A DNA stretch of 64,000 bases. Source: Myoxocephalus aenaeus. Its lineage: Eukaryota; Chordata; Actinopteri; Perciformes; Cottidae. Position numbers and translations under genes: made by a program. The stretch spans positions 91,001 to 155,000 of the forward strand of contig JBAMJR010000272.1 of the NCBI GenBank assembly GCA_038501785.1, given 5' to 3'. This document shows positions 30,317 through 41,485 of the stretch, piece by piece (the stretch's first letter is position 1; every line of letters starts with the position of its first letter). The notes below the pieces were generated by a model. It searched no databases. It was given only the letters and a program-made list of their open reading frames with translations, and had not been told where the DNA came from.

Positions 30317-31313
30317 CAGGGGTAGCCAACACGGTGCCCGCGGGCACCTGGTCGCCCGCAGGGACCACGTGAGTCGCCCACGAGGCATGTTCTAACAATA
30401 GAACAAGTAAAAAAATAAATAATCAAAAACGCTTCCATTAAAGATTTGAAAATGACAATATTTAATATAACATTTTAAAAACAAAACAAAAATTCTGTAT
30501 ATATGAACTCTGACCATTTCTGAAGTCAATGTTCAATATTGTGCGCATGTCAAACCAGCATCTTCAGTGTTTCCCCTCCCGTTATATCAGGGGGCCTCCG
30601 GCCTGTACTTTAAGGTTCTCTTTCCTATAGAACAGGTCTACACCTTGTTCTGTTATTAAACAAACTAAACGGCCGTATGTTATTGATCGTATCTACAGAC
30701 AGCATGTCTTTTATGTCGCACGGCGGAGTTTCCGCCCCGATGCTCTGCATGAGCAGGTGAGCAGAGAGAGAGAGAGAGAGAGAAGAAAAAAAATATGTTG
30801 CGTGCTTTTCACAATGGGATTTGCTGCTTTAAGCTATCAGTATTTTAAGCGATCACTTGTAAAGCCTAACAGTTCATGTATTTGCAGGTCAAGACAAAGA
30901 GCCTGCGGAGCTCCATAAATGACGTTTCTGACTTCTCATATCGAGGCTCTGGAAATATTCTTCCAAAAGCCTGAAAAACACTGCAGTGACAAAGCCTGCA
31001 CACTTTGTGGTTGTCATTAAAACTAAATATTAGTTATTTTTTTAACGGATATAACTTTATTTTCATTTTTCTAACAAAGTGATAACACTTTTTTTTTCCT
31101 ACCATCATTGTCGTGGAAATTATTGTTAATAATTATTGTGAGGAATAATTAACATTGATATGTGATCAGACAGTCACTTCACATATATTATTATTATTAA
31201 AAGGTGACCTGTGCAACTTTGTTGTTCAGGAAGTTTGTATCAAACAAGTAGCCCTTCGTGTTATTTTGTACCCTTGAAGTAGCTCTCGGTTTCAAAAAGG
31301 TTGGTGACCCCTG
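30317..31313. mobile_element. hAT element, non-autonomous, 997 bp
   Basis: Ends are CAGGGGTAGCCAAC and GGTTGGTGACCCCTG. Flanking 8-mers are CATAAAGG (30309-30316) and CATTAAGG (31314-31321), a target duplication with one mismatch. No transposase frame is left. Confidence 0.85.
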
Positions 31314-31959
31314 CATTAAGGTCTCGGAAGGTATGACTGTTGGTCGTTGTAAAAATAATAATGAAGAATAATCAAGGAAACCTTGCAAATGAATGCAAAA
31401 ACCACATGATGGAAATGCTACTTCTAGGGAGTACAACATTGACGACCTTAAACTATGCATCTGGGCATCTCACCAGATGCCACAAATAGGTTTTTTTCTT
31501 TGTATTTGATTATTGTTTATTGAAGTGTAAAAATATTGTACATGGATTTATATAAATGTAAAAATATATGTAAGCAAATTGTTCTGTTACTATGACATAA
31601 ATCCATTTAATTTAGGGTTAAGAAACCCACATTACTCAATAACAAAGACAAAGATTACACGCACGTTATTATTGGGCAGTGGTTCTGAACTGCTTAAGCT
31701 AATATTAAATAAATTAAAAGGTCGGGAATGAAGCGAACTATCACAAATAGTCCGGCGTGTAAACTCACGCAAGTAAAGCGTGTTATGAACGCAGTATTGA
31801 GGAGTGTGAGTACGGCACTATGCTGCATTAAAAATTCCCTTCAAAATGAAAGACCCGTGACTCACTGGAAACGGGTCTGACACTAGTGCTCTACGAGGTG
31901 CGCCACGATTTAAAAATTAGTGGCAACTGCTCCGGCACGGCAGTTCGCGGCTCCCGGCA

Positions 31960-32135
31960 GGTTCCGAGATGCTGCCGGCAGGTCCCGAGATGCCGCGGCA
32001 GGTCCCGAGATGCCGTCGGCAGGTCCCGAGATGCCGCGGCAGGTCCCGAGATGCTGCCGGCAGGTCCCGAGATGCCGTCGGCAGGTCCCGAGATGCCGCG
32101 GCAGGTCCCGAGATGCCGCGACAGGTGCCTCCCGT
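31960..32135. repeat. GGCAGGTCCCGAGATGCC minisatellite (20/21-bp units)
   Basis: About eight units of GGCAGGTCCCGAGATGCCG differ at their last bases. It lies at the right side of the TIR element and creates spurious Arg/Asp-rich frames. Confidence 0.9.
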
Positions 32136-33649
32136 GCCGCGGCAGGTGCCGGTGCCGCGATTTGAGCTTGCTCCTACTGCAGGCAGGAGGTGCACCAGGT
32201 TGTGATCAGATCGGCCCAGGGGAGGGAGTGGTGTAGATGAGTATGCCTCCTTGGTGTTGGCATAGAGGAGATCCAGTGTTTTACTGTGTCTGGTGTGGCA
32301 TTTGACATACTGGGTGAATGTGGGCAGAGTGGAGGACGGAGGGGCAGGATTAAAGTCCCCAGAGAGAAGGAGGAGGGAATTGGGGTGTGTCGTCAACAGC
32401 CTGCTTGTCGCCGAGTGGATGATGTCACAGGCCGCTTCAGCGTCAGCAGAGGGTGGGATATATACGCAGCCACCATGATAACATGCGAGATAGTGTGGCC
32501 TCATGCTAACCGCTAACTACACCGGTCCATTGAGGAAAAATTGTTTAGAAAATGATTGTTTGACACTAAAATATGTCTTGAAAGGTTTTCATTACTTTAC
32601 GACATATTTATGGTATAAAATACACAATGTATGTTTTTAATAGTGAAAACCAAACTCCTGATATCAAAGCTTAAGTTTACTCCTATGTCACACTGTTATT
32701 GTGTCATGGTTTTAAAACAAGCATGTCTCATCAAAAACGTTTTTTTTCCATTCTTAAATTCATTCTTCAATTCTTAATTATCAAAAAACTTATTTCAAGG
32801 CAATTAAAGACAGCAAAAATATATAATTTTACAAAACACATTTCATATGTAAAGGTTTATATCAATAGAAGAATAAAATACTCCAGTCAAGACATATTGT
32901 TGAACAACTTTATTAAAAACAGCCTTTTCTTGGTCTGATCTTATTTATGTTAAATAAATGAATCAGGGAACCCTTGAGGATGAGACTCTTCATGTGATAC
33001 GTGATCCACAACAGACCCGCTTTACTAAATGCACAAAAACACACACAGGCAAAGTGACATAACAATAGTAATCTAATATGTACATATATATAAATAAACA
33101 AACAATACATTATATTACATAAACCATTGAATCGAATAAGCTCTTCACACCGAGCTGGTTATTAAAGTCATCTTTGGGAAACATTAGGATTGATGAACAC
33201 AGATTTGTTGATATTTCACAGTTACTCATTAAAAACAAAAAGGTTTTACAACAAATTCACATTTTAAACTTCACACAAAGCGTCCTTCGCTCCAGAGACG
33301 CTGCCACATGCAACCCAAAACAGAACAAATACATAAATGTATTTATTGTCTGTATGCTGAATTCAAAATCACATTTTTATTTAGATAGAATATCACCTGC
33401 TCATTTAGCATAATAAAGTTATTACCTTTTGTATTGCTCTTATTACCCTTCAAAGTTTTATAGCTTCTAATAATTATTACCCTTCACAGTTTACCTTCTA
33501 ATAGCTTTACCTTGTGCTGCTGTAGAAGAAAAATACTAAATAGAACAGGCATAATGTTGTAAGCCTGATATAATATGTATGATTTAATACTGCAGGATCA
33601 CACATGGAGACCTTTTTGTTCTAAAGGAGCTGTCTGTATTTTCACCAGT

Positions 33650-33942
33650 TTACTATACTATCTATAACTATAATATTGTAGTATACTATCAGATAACTAT
33701 AATATTGTAGTATACTATCTATAACTATAATATTGTAGTATACTATCTATAACTATAATATTGTAGTATACTATCTATAACTATAATCTTGTAGTATACT
33801 ATCTATAACTATAATCTTGTAGTATACTATCAGATAACTATAATATTGTAGTATACTATCTATAACTATAATCTTGTAGTATACTATCTATAACTATAAT
33901 CTTGTAGTAGACTATCTATAACTATAATCTTATAGTATACTA
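33650..33942. repeat. 28/29-bp AT-rich minisatellite, copy 3 (about 10 units)
   Basis: Same unit as the other arrays, with a different order of the CTATCTATA and CAGATA variants, showing independent expansion. Confidence 0.9.
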
Positions 33943-34127
33943 CTAACTCATTTACAACCTTGCTAAACTTTATGAAATATGCATTAACAAAAACCTGAAA
34001 AACAAGAAAAATGAAGAAGCCAAAAATGTCCGTGGTGAGACATTAGGGTGAAGCTGCTGAGGAAGAGGAGGAAGAGGAAGAGGAAGAGGAGGAAGAGGAA
34101 GAGGAGGAAGAGGCTCCTCTGGTCCCG

Positions 34128-34633
34128 TCAGCTGTCCATCCCTCTCTGCAGCAGCACACAGCTGAACAGTCTCTGCAGGACGGACATGAAACCCGGGAGT
34201 CTGGGATCCGGGCTGAAGAGCAGAGAGGAGTGTTCATCAGGTGATGATGATGATGATGATGCTGGCTCATCATCATCATCATCATCTGGTCTAGAAACAA
34301 GCTGAGTACTCACAGTTCTGACTGCAGGAGCGTGCCGGTCTTGTGGAAGTCCTCCTCCGACTCCGGCTCCTTCCCCGGCTGCTCCTCCGTGATGCGGTCC
34401 CAGATGCCGGTGTTGACCCACAGGGAGCCGGGCAGCGTGAGGCTGGCCCGGGTGCAGGTGATCCAGCGGCACAGCGGGCAGGACACGCAGCGGACCGAGC
34501 CCTCCAGGCGGGACAGCCGCTGCAGGCAGGGCGCGCAGAAGGTGTGGCTGCAGTGCAGCACCCTGGGGACCCGCTGGCTGCGAGAGTATTCACAGCAGCA
34601 CACCACGCACTCCCGCTGCTCGTCCACCAGCAT
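34128..34633 (-). CDS. RING-HC finger protein, copy 3
   Basis: Exon 1 is 34633-34314, the preferred intron 101 nt, and exon 2 34212-34128; 134 aa, same plan as copies 1 and 2. All eight zinc ligands remain. Differences seen include LEGSVRC for LQGPGRC between the sixth and seventh ligands and TRASL for TRTSL after the RING. The C-terminal PDPRLPGF...GMDS is unchanged. Three open frames with intact splice sites argue that the copies are recent, or constrained, or both. Function as an E3 ligase is inferred from the RING only. Confidence 0.75.
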
Positions 34634-34889
34634 GCTGAGGGACTGGGAGACTGGAGGGAGACTGGGAGACTGGAGGGAGACTGGAGGGAGACTGGAAATG
34701 GACTGTAGGAAGACTGGCAGTGGAACCCCTCACCACACAACCTGCAGCACAGGGCACAAACACATCTGTAAGAGAGAGCTTCACATCCCATAACTAAAAC
34801 ATTATTTGCAGAATCAATAACTTTCCTTGATAATAAATATTCCACAATAGTAAATATCTAAACACAGAAGTGCAGAGAGCCGTACTCAC

Positions 34890-35062
34890 GTTCAGGACCG
34901 TGCTCCACTGAGGAAGAGGAAGACTGAAGGCTCGGACTCTCCTCGCTGCTTTAAAGCGTTGAAGGAAGGCTTCCAGGTAAATGTTGATGTAACTCCGCCC
35001 GTCTACATTTACCTGGAAGACTTCCTCCTCCTGTAAACCGCTTCTCTGGAATCTAACTGACA
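34890..35062 (-). promoter_or_regulatory. RING copy 3, probable 5' exon and promoter
   Basis: It keeps the donor GTGAGTACGG and the TTTAAAG element seen in copies 1 and 2. The intron here has neither the solo LTR of copy 1 nor the L2 tail of copy 2, so it is the ancestral arrangement. Confidence 0.45.
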
Positions 35063-35667
35063 TTCAGGCACGTGACCTCCAATGAAACACACATAATCAG
35101 GCCGTGACCTCCAATGAAAGATTCACCTTTATGAGCTCATCTTCATTTATTTACATGAACGCGTGACCCGCTCCATGTTGGACACGTTTAAGTTCCATTA
35201 GTCACAGAAGCACAAAAACAAGGTTTTCTAAAATGGGTAATTTATTTGCATTTACTATGAAAACATACAATGTCACACAAGATTAACTGAAGCATGGAAA
35301 TTTGGGCATTTGCTGTATAATCACACAAAAACACTCATCATCAGTTTGTCTGTTTTAAGATGGCCAAGAAAAGAGCAACGGAAAAGCAAATCTTCTGCTC
35401 TCAGTCGTTTCAAACACAATAGATCTTTAAAATGCAAATTCACAACAGTAATTATCCGTCCATCGCCTCCGGGTGTGTTCACCGAAACACGAGACAATAT
35501 CCTCAGAACACAAGTCTATAAATAAGAGAACAAAAACACAACCAGAAAATTATCAAAAAGAAAATGTACAGAAACAAAATGGTGGTTCTCTTTACGTGGA
35601 CCTTTATAGAGTGCTGTATCAGCTAAGCCAATGAAAGAAGACGCTGGTCTCTGTTTACTTCTGAGGG

Positions 35668-36799
35668 ACACTGTCGGCTCATGGGTTGAACATCTGGACT
35701 CACAGACTGACATGAGTTTCATCTTCTGAGATGAAGTAGATTAAACACTGTAGGACGACTACTCTCTGCCTGTGATCAGATATCATGGATGAACTTTACT
35801 TCTGGAACATGGTTGTGTGTTTGCTTGTGTTTCTCATTTCAGAACTTTTTGCAGTTCTGACCCTTCACGGGTCACACGTCCTTCCTGTTACCTCCTGGAC
35901 CACGAGCTCCTCTGAGCTTCACTTGTGCTTAAAGGACGCAGACATATTCTGGACGCATGTACATCCAGAGTGTGTGCACGTCTTTATCCGACATGCACAC
36001 ACTCTGGTGAGGAAGAGCGGTACGGAGAAGTGGTCTTTCGGGGCGGTGGGTAAAATTCCTCTGTAGCATGAAGTGTTCCATTTTATGTGGAGAGCAACAC
36101 ATTACCAAGAAAAAGAAACTAACATGTTCCACCTGGGCTCACACACGCATGATGAAGGTGGAGAAACCAGTTCTTCAGCTGTGAGTTACTGGCACCTGAT
36201 TCCTGGAGCAAAACCAAGACTGACAAATACAAAACCAGCATTATATGCATGTCCAAAAGTGACTCAGATTAAGTTGAAGACCCTTTAAATGCACCACGTC
36301 GATCAGGGTTAGCTTCTTTTCTGCTTCTGGCCTCGCAGCTTGAGCTGTCTCTGATCTGATGAAGACTAAACGCTGCAGGGGAACTTCCTGTGAAGAGATG
36401 TGGAGGGAGACGCCTGCTTTGAGAACGACTGAAGCTTTTAAGAGTGACGTCGGTGATGCAGGAGAACAAAAAGGGGCATTTTAGCTTGTTTCTGTTGCGG
36501 CGGCTTTAGTTCTACACTCTTCCACAACCCATGAGCCAAGCGTGTTCCTATACTGCTGACATAAACCACGACGCACAGAGTGGATGGTAACCGCTTTAAT
36601 AAGCCCCTCCAGTCCTCCGGCACTCCTGCCGCGCCGTCCTCTCCGTCCTTCTGGGTGAGCTGGCTTTGAGTTTCCTTCATCCAAAGTCCGTGGTGGTGGC
36701 TGTGGTGGTCGTGGAGGGGCTTACGTCACTCCCCCACTCAGTGTGTTTGTAGAACAGAGTCCACTAGCTGGCTCACCTGCAGGGGGCGCCCTGCAGCCC
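35668..36799. other. Gene-poor spacer; ube2j2 3' UTR on its right side
   Basis: I see no convincing gene. Short frames on both strands near 35.79-36.29 kb lack recognisable domains. The stretch nearest 36,799 is probably ube2j2 3' UTR; no clear AATAAA was found. Confidence 0.4.
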
Positions 36800-39774
36800 T
36801 CACTCCTGGGCTATGCTCCTCAGCACGTACTTCACCGTGTAGGCGAACGCCGCGAAGCCTACGATCACAAACAGGTTGGCCAGAGCGCCCCCGAGAAGTC
36901 CGTGGTTGCGGTTGGCCTGCTGCAGGCCGGGGGCGGCGTTAGCGCCCTCTAGAGGAGCGGGGCCTCCGTTCAGGGCCGGCAGCCCGTAGTGGGCGTGCTG
37001 AGGGTCTCCGTCAGGAACCACGTCCGGCAAGGGGAGCGGCTGAGAGCGGGCGCTCAGCTCCTCCTGGGCCTTCTGCTTCTGCTTCATCTCCTGGTGAACA
37101 AAGACATGGGAGCATGAGGCCAACAGGAAACTAGAAGAAGAGTTAAGACCCTAGAGATCATACATACGTCCACGACGTCAGGGAACAGCTCACAGAACAC
37201 TTTGTCCTTCAGGTTGAAGGCCAGGCTTTGGGCAGACAGCTGTCTTTTCTGAGGAAAAGTACATCAAATATTTAAGGCATCACAGATGGATTATTATTAT
37301 TATTCAGGGTTCATACACATCCTGACCAATGGATTTCATGACTTTTCCATGACTTTAAACCAAATGTCCATTACAAACATTTAGTGAAATCTGGGTGTAA
37401 ACAGTAAAAAGTGAGTAAATGTAGTATTTAAACTAACAATGAGAATACAAAGCATACAGTAAACCTTAAATGACTCAAATGAATGAGACAATAGTTTGAT
37501 TAAAAGAATAAACATTTATATAGATGCCTGTATGTATGCCTGCTTATATTTTGAGTCTTTCTTTTAAAAGCATATTCATTATTTCAAACTCAGCGTAAAT
37601 GAACGACATGAACACATGAATATAACACATTTACATGACTTTTACTAAACTTTGGGGATTTTATTTTTTTCGAGGACTTTTCCAGGCCTGGAAATAACCA
37701 TTTAAAAAAATTCCATGACTTGTCCAGGTTTTGCATGACCCTGTATCATCATCATCATCGTTTGTGACTCACGGTGTAGTCCGAGGTCTCGATGCTGCCC
37801 AGGGTCGGCCCTTTCTCCACCATGAAGCTGAGCAGGCCGGTGAGGATGGTGGAGACGGACCACGCAGGGTTCCACGTGTCTGGATGGAAGTCTGTGATGG
37901 ACAAACATAACCTGTGGAGGAAGCGATGAACAATAAGAGCGTGACCAAAGTCATCTTCAAAAACTCTTCAAATGCTGAATCCTCATTCAATCAATCGATA
38001 TTCTTACCTTGTATTGCACTTAAATCTCCCATTTGGAGTTATCATATAGATGCTTGGTGGTTTAAAAGGAAATTCCCGAGGAAATATGAGTTTCCCGTGA
38101 TAATATCCCCCTGAGGAAAATGGATTTTATGGCATCACTCGACACGAAAAAGAAGCGCAGTCACAGAAGGAACTTAAAGATTATGTGTTGTGTTAACTCT
38201 CCACAGCTTTTACCTTCATAAGGAGTTTTCTCAGGACCTCTGACCACATAGTGCCTGGAGAAGACAGAAATTACTTCATTAGTGACTTCTGTTTTCACAA
38301 TGTTACCCCTCTCACCCTAGATGGAGGTAGAACAATACAGAAATGATTACAGGAACCAGGAAGACTAGTAGTGATACATAACTTGTATTGTTAAGTCATA
38401 TTTAATAGGCGTCTACTGGGGGTTGAGATTTTCCCTGATTTATTTTCTGTTAATCATCACCCGACTAGGCTTATAACTTTGGCTTATCTTTATTATCGTT
38501 AAGGATTTTAACAAAAAAGGTTTAATATGCAGATATTTTCTAAAGAAACGATGCAATGTACACTACCGTTCAAAAGTTTAGGGTCACACAGACACATTTT
38601 CAGTTTCTTCTCAGTTTCCTGCATGGAATAGCCTTCATCTCTAAGAACAAGAACAGACTGGAGAGTTTCACATGAAAGTTCTCTTTTTCTGGCCATGTTG
38701 AGAGTATAATATTGTATATATATAACACACATGTGATGCTCCAGATACTCAACTAGCTCAAAGGAAGGCCAGTTGTATAGCTCCTCTCACCAGCATGACT
38801 GTTTTCAGCTGTGCTAACATAATTGCACAAGGGTTTTCTAATCATCCATTAGTCTTCTATGTGATGAGCAAACACAACGTACCATTAGAACACTGAGTGA
38901 TAGCTGCTGGAAATGGGCCTCTATACACCTATGTAGATATTTCATTAAAAACCAGACGTTTCCACCTAGAATAGTCATTTACCACATTAACAATGTATAG
39001 AGTATTTATGATTCATTTAATGTTATCTTCATTGAAAAAAAAACAGTGCTTTTCTTTGAAAAATAAGGAACTTTCTAAGTGACCCCAAACTTTTGAACGG
39101 TAGTGTTCATGTGGCATATGAGGACTTTCATCCCGTCACATCGGCCCTTACAGAGCAAACCATGCTCTTGTTGAGGATTGTGTTATGTAAACTACGAGTG
39201 CTTTCATTATTCTTTTCATTCTAAGTTCTTTTCATTTTCTCTTTATGCATTATAACTAAATTGCTTTAAGTGAAATAGTCTTATATCACAATGCATTATA
39301 AATTGTTTTAAGTAAAATTATCTTTTATCACGATGCATTATAACTAATTGTTTTGATTGAAATAGTCTTTTTATCATGCTGCATTATGCTAAGTGCTAGT
39401 ACATTCCTGTTATTTTTTTATGACATTTTTATGACATTTATATAAGGTCATAGTAGATAGTATCCTGTTGTAGACAGAAGCCCGGTCTAAATAAGGTCAT
39501 AGCAGATAGTATCCTGTTGTAGACGGAAGACAGGTCTAATATGGTCATAGCCATAGTCATATGACCTTGAGTAGCTTTTGCAGCTGCAACCAAAAACACG
39601 TTATTGAGCGTTAGGGCTGTCAACGAATAATCGAAATTCGAATATATATTCAAATAGTTGTTAAAAACAGAATTTCGAATTTGAAGATTAATATTCGAAT
39701 GTAAAAAAAAAAAAGTATTTCGGAGGATAATTATCGTGAATCTGGCAACCCCCGCCGTGGCCGCGATGAAGTGA

Positions 39775-39842
<68 letters not shown>

Positions 39843-41485
39843 CCGTTCGGGGCAGAGTCTCTGACCCGGAGCAGTGAAGCTGCTTGAGGCTTTCACGGGT
39901 TCTGCTGTTGTTGTGGCGTAGGCTGCGGCCCACAGTACTGTTCTCTGTTCCCTTAATAAACACCCTGTAAGCAGCTAACGTCTCGTAGCTGTCCTGACCC
40001 AGGGTCGCTACACTATGTAAGCTAGAGTTAGCTTAGCATTCAACGACAAGCAACTTGAGGCCACATCTCCAGAATGTGCACCCAAGAGAATATGGCATAA
40101 AATGTGGAACTAAACTGAAGAATTTTGTATTTACACATATATTCGAATATGTTCGAATATATGTGTTTTTTTTAAAGGGAATATTCGAACGTCATTTTTT
40201 AGCAATTTTGACAGCCCTATTGAGCGTGTGACCAAGGTCAAAGCAGATTGTAATCTCATGCACCGGTTACTCCCACTATGTCTTGACAGAGATCTTCCCA
40301 CGCACTTGCCTATATACACGGTGATAACTGCGCACTTCTTGAGTTCCTCTTGGGCTCTGTCCCTGAGATGGAACCACTCAGTTTGAGAAATCAAACCGAG
40401 ACTTTCCCACTTGTAACTGGTAACTGCTTCTAAGCGCTGAGGGGATTTCCTCCAAGACAAAAAAGAAACGGTTTATGAACTACTATGTGACTTTTACTCT
40501 TGTAGCTTTTTAAACATATGATACTGGTGAACTGACTCTTAGCCACTGAGGGGAATTCCTCCAAGTAAAGAAAAAGACTCGGTTATGGTACTGTGTGTAT
40601 AATAACTCTTGTTGAAATAAAATGTATACTCTCAAATGAGAGTGTAGAATTCTACTCAATGGGGACTCCCGTTTAATGGAATAAGATAACTTCCAGGTTT
40701 TTCGAGACGAAGAAGGTAACACCGGGCCGAGGCCATTGACCAGGGAACACAATCCAACACGATCCTGCCTCGTTTCCAGATCCAGACAAATGTAAGTAAT
40801 CGTTTGGGTTGCACTGTGTGAAAAACGGTTCATCTTCCTTTCCTGTTAGAGGAAACAGTTCGGTGGAGACGTGGCTCAATAGTGCAGGTAGGCCACGGGG
40901 AAAAACTGAACGAATGGGGTTTTTAACATCCGTCATTGTCTCTATAAATTGTAATCGAAAGCAAATTGAGAGGGAAACCTCAGGGTTTTAAAACGGGCCC
41001 TCCTTACACGGCTGGCGTAAGGAGTAGGCGCTCCCCCTAAGTTCTGACCAGGTCAGGGCCGGTACCGTTTCACTCTTATGTCTCAAACTGTGCTGTGGCC
41101 CTTCAGGCTCCTGACGAATAGTAGCAGTTTCCGCTCCTTTTAGGAACAAAAAACTAATGTTTTTGTTTTGGTAATTTACATTTTTGTAAGTACATTTTTT
41201 ATCATTTACATTTTGATAGATTTTTCTGGCCAAAAGAGCCGTAGTGACTCAGTGAAAACATGTCAGGACTAGAGATGTTAAACTGTGGGTTAGGGGTTAG
41301 AACAGACAGGCTGGAGGGTAACCGGCAGCGTGTTGCTCGTGGAGAAGACCGTACCATTCTAGGATGTTGGAAGGGAGCGGCTCTGCACAGATGTAAGGCA
41401 CGGGGTCTTTCTTGATCCGGAGGTAGTCCTGCTTCAGGCGCTGAGTGGCTGTGGTTGGAGCTCTCTTATTCCCGTTGTTGTTCAT
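36800..41485 (-). CDS. ube2j2: Ubiquitin-conjugating enzyme E2 J2
   Basis: This is the vertebrate UBC6 homologue, an ER-anchored E2 that passes ubiquitin in ER-associated degradation. Six exons on the minus strand (41485-41355, 38254-38214, 38110-38008, 37911-37773, 37248-37168, 37090-36800) join in phase to 261 aa, close to the mammalian 259. Motifs are KRAPTTATQRLKQDYLRIK, PLPSNILEWHYVVRGPEKTP, YYHGKLIFPREFPFKPPSIY, then the active-site region NTRLCLSITDFHPDTWNP (catalytic Cys in RLCLS), TSDYTKRQLSAQSLAFNL, and the C-terminal anchor ALANLFVIVGFAAFAYTVKY. The start ATG follows a CCTCAG acceptor, so the 5' UTR is spliced; upstream in-frame ATGs are intronic. No damage is seen. The 3.1-kb first coding intron carries a Tc1 and a hAT. 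Confidence 0.96.
37312..37745 (-). mobile_element. CAGGGTTC-type MITE in ube2j2 intron
   Basis: About 430 bp with ends CAGGGTTCATACACA and GCATGACCCTG; it is inverted relative to the copies at 44.2 and 46.8 kb and shares their whole length. No coding capacity. The ends suggest a hAT MITE, but no clean 8-bp duplication is visible because the flanks are ATT/ATC repeats. Confidence 0.75.
38561..39105. mobile_element. Tc1-like element, internally deleted
   Basis: Inverted ends are CACTACCGTTCAAAAGTTTA and its near complement ending TTTTGAACGGTAGTG. A TA precedes the left end. On the minus strand a remnant MARKRELSCETLQ...LRDEGYSMQET matches the first helix-turn-helix of Tc1-type transposases. 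The catalytic part is gone. Confidence 0.85.
39170..40690. mobile_element. Possible LTR-like region with internal tandem repeats
   Basis: About three copies of a roughly 50-bp unit (AAT...GCATTATAA, 39,245-39,390) precede two 48-bp units (GGTCATAGTAGATAGTATCC, 39,444-39,545). After the hAT come a TATATACACGGTGATAA block, paired GAGGGG-A-TTCCTCCAAG motifs (about 40,440 and 40,550) and AAATAAAATG. Such an order is like an LTR with enhancer repeats, but the borders are not defined. Confidence 0.25.
39612..40219. mobile_element. hAT element, 608 bp, in ube2j2 intron
   Basis: Ends are TAGGGCTGTCAAC and TTTTGACAGCCCTA, with an exact 8-bp target duplication TTGAGCGT (39604-39611, 40220-40227). It contains a TG dinucleotide run (about 39,777-39,840) and TTCGAATAT-rich ends. 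A longer copy in opposite orientation is at 45,750. Confidence 0.93.

Larger units (their letters stand above)
30045..32171. mobile_element. Unclassified element with about 25-bp inverted ends
   Basis: The left end GCAAGCTCAAATCGCGGCAC recurs inverted at the right end (GTGCCGCGATTTGAGCTTGC, 32,152-32,171). It splits the minus-strand LINE endonuclease. Next to the ends are GGTGCCG-rich stretches, including the minisatellite at 31.96 kb. It encodes no recognisable protein. A hAT is nested inside. About 55 bp of the same end occurs in an acap3 intron (62.6 kb). Confidence 0.6.
26591..32517 (-). mobile_element. Minus-strand CR1/Rex1-like LINE with three nested insertions
   Basis: Read on the minus strand, it has endonuclease parts (32,510-32,172; VYIPPSAD, LLSGDFN, LGRSDHNLVHLLPA), a linker (30,044-29,555; VRRLTDGAEEALKDCF), reverse transcriptase (28,280-27,417; GAPQGTVLAPFLFSIYISD, then FSDD in place of FADD, and YLGVHLNNKLDW) and a 3' tail at 26,591-26,886 ending in GATAA repeats. 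Insertions are a Harbinger (26,890), a plus-strand LINE (28.28 kb) and a TIR element (30.05 kb). The host sequence is module copy 3. Confidence 0.85.
32518..35667. repeat. Duplicated module, copy 3, main part
   Basis: It continues the module from ACACCGGTCC to TTACTTCTGAGGG and is collinear with copy 1, without the solo LTR. It holds the third minisatellite array and the third RING gene. The stretches 32.5-33.6 kb and 35.06-35.67 kb show no gene. Confidence 0.85.

Noticed and set aside
35785..36132. Overlapping frames on both strands (about 93 and 67 codons)
   Set aside because: No recognisable domain, splice signals or homology seen; kept as spacer.
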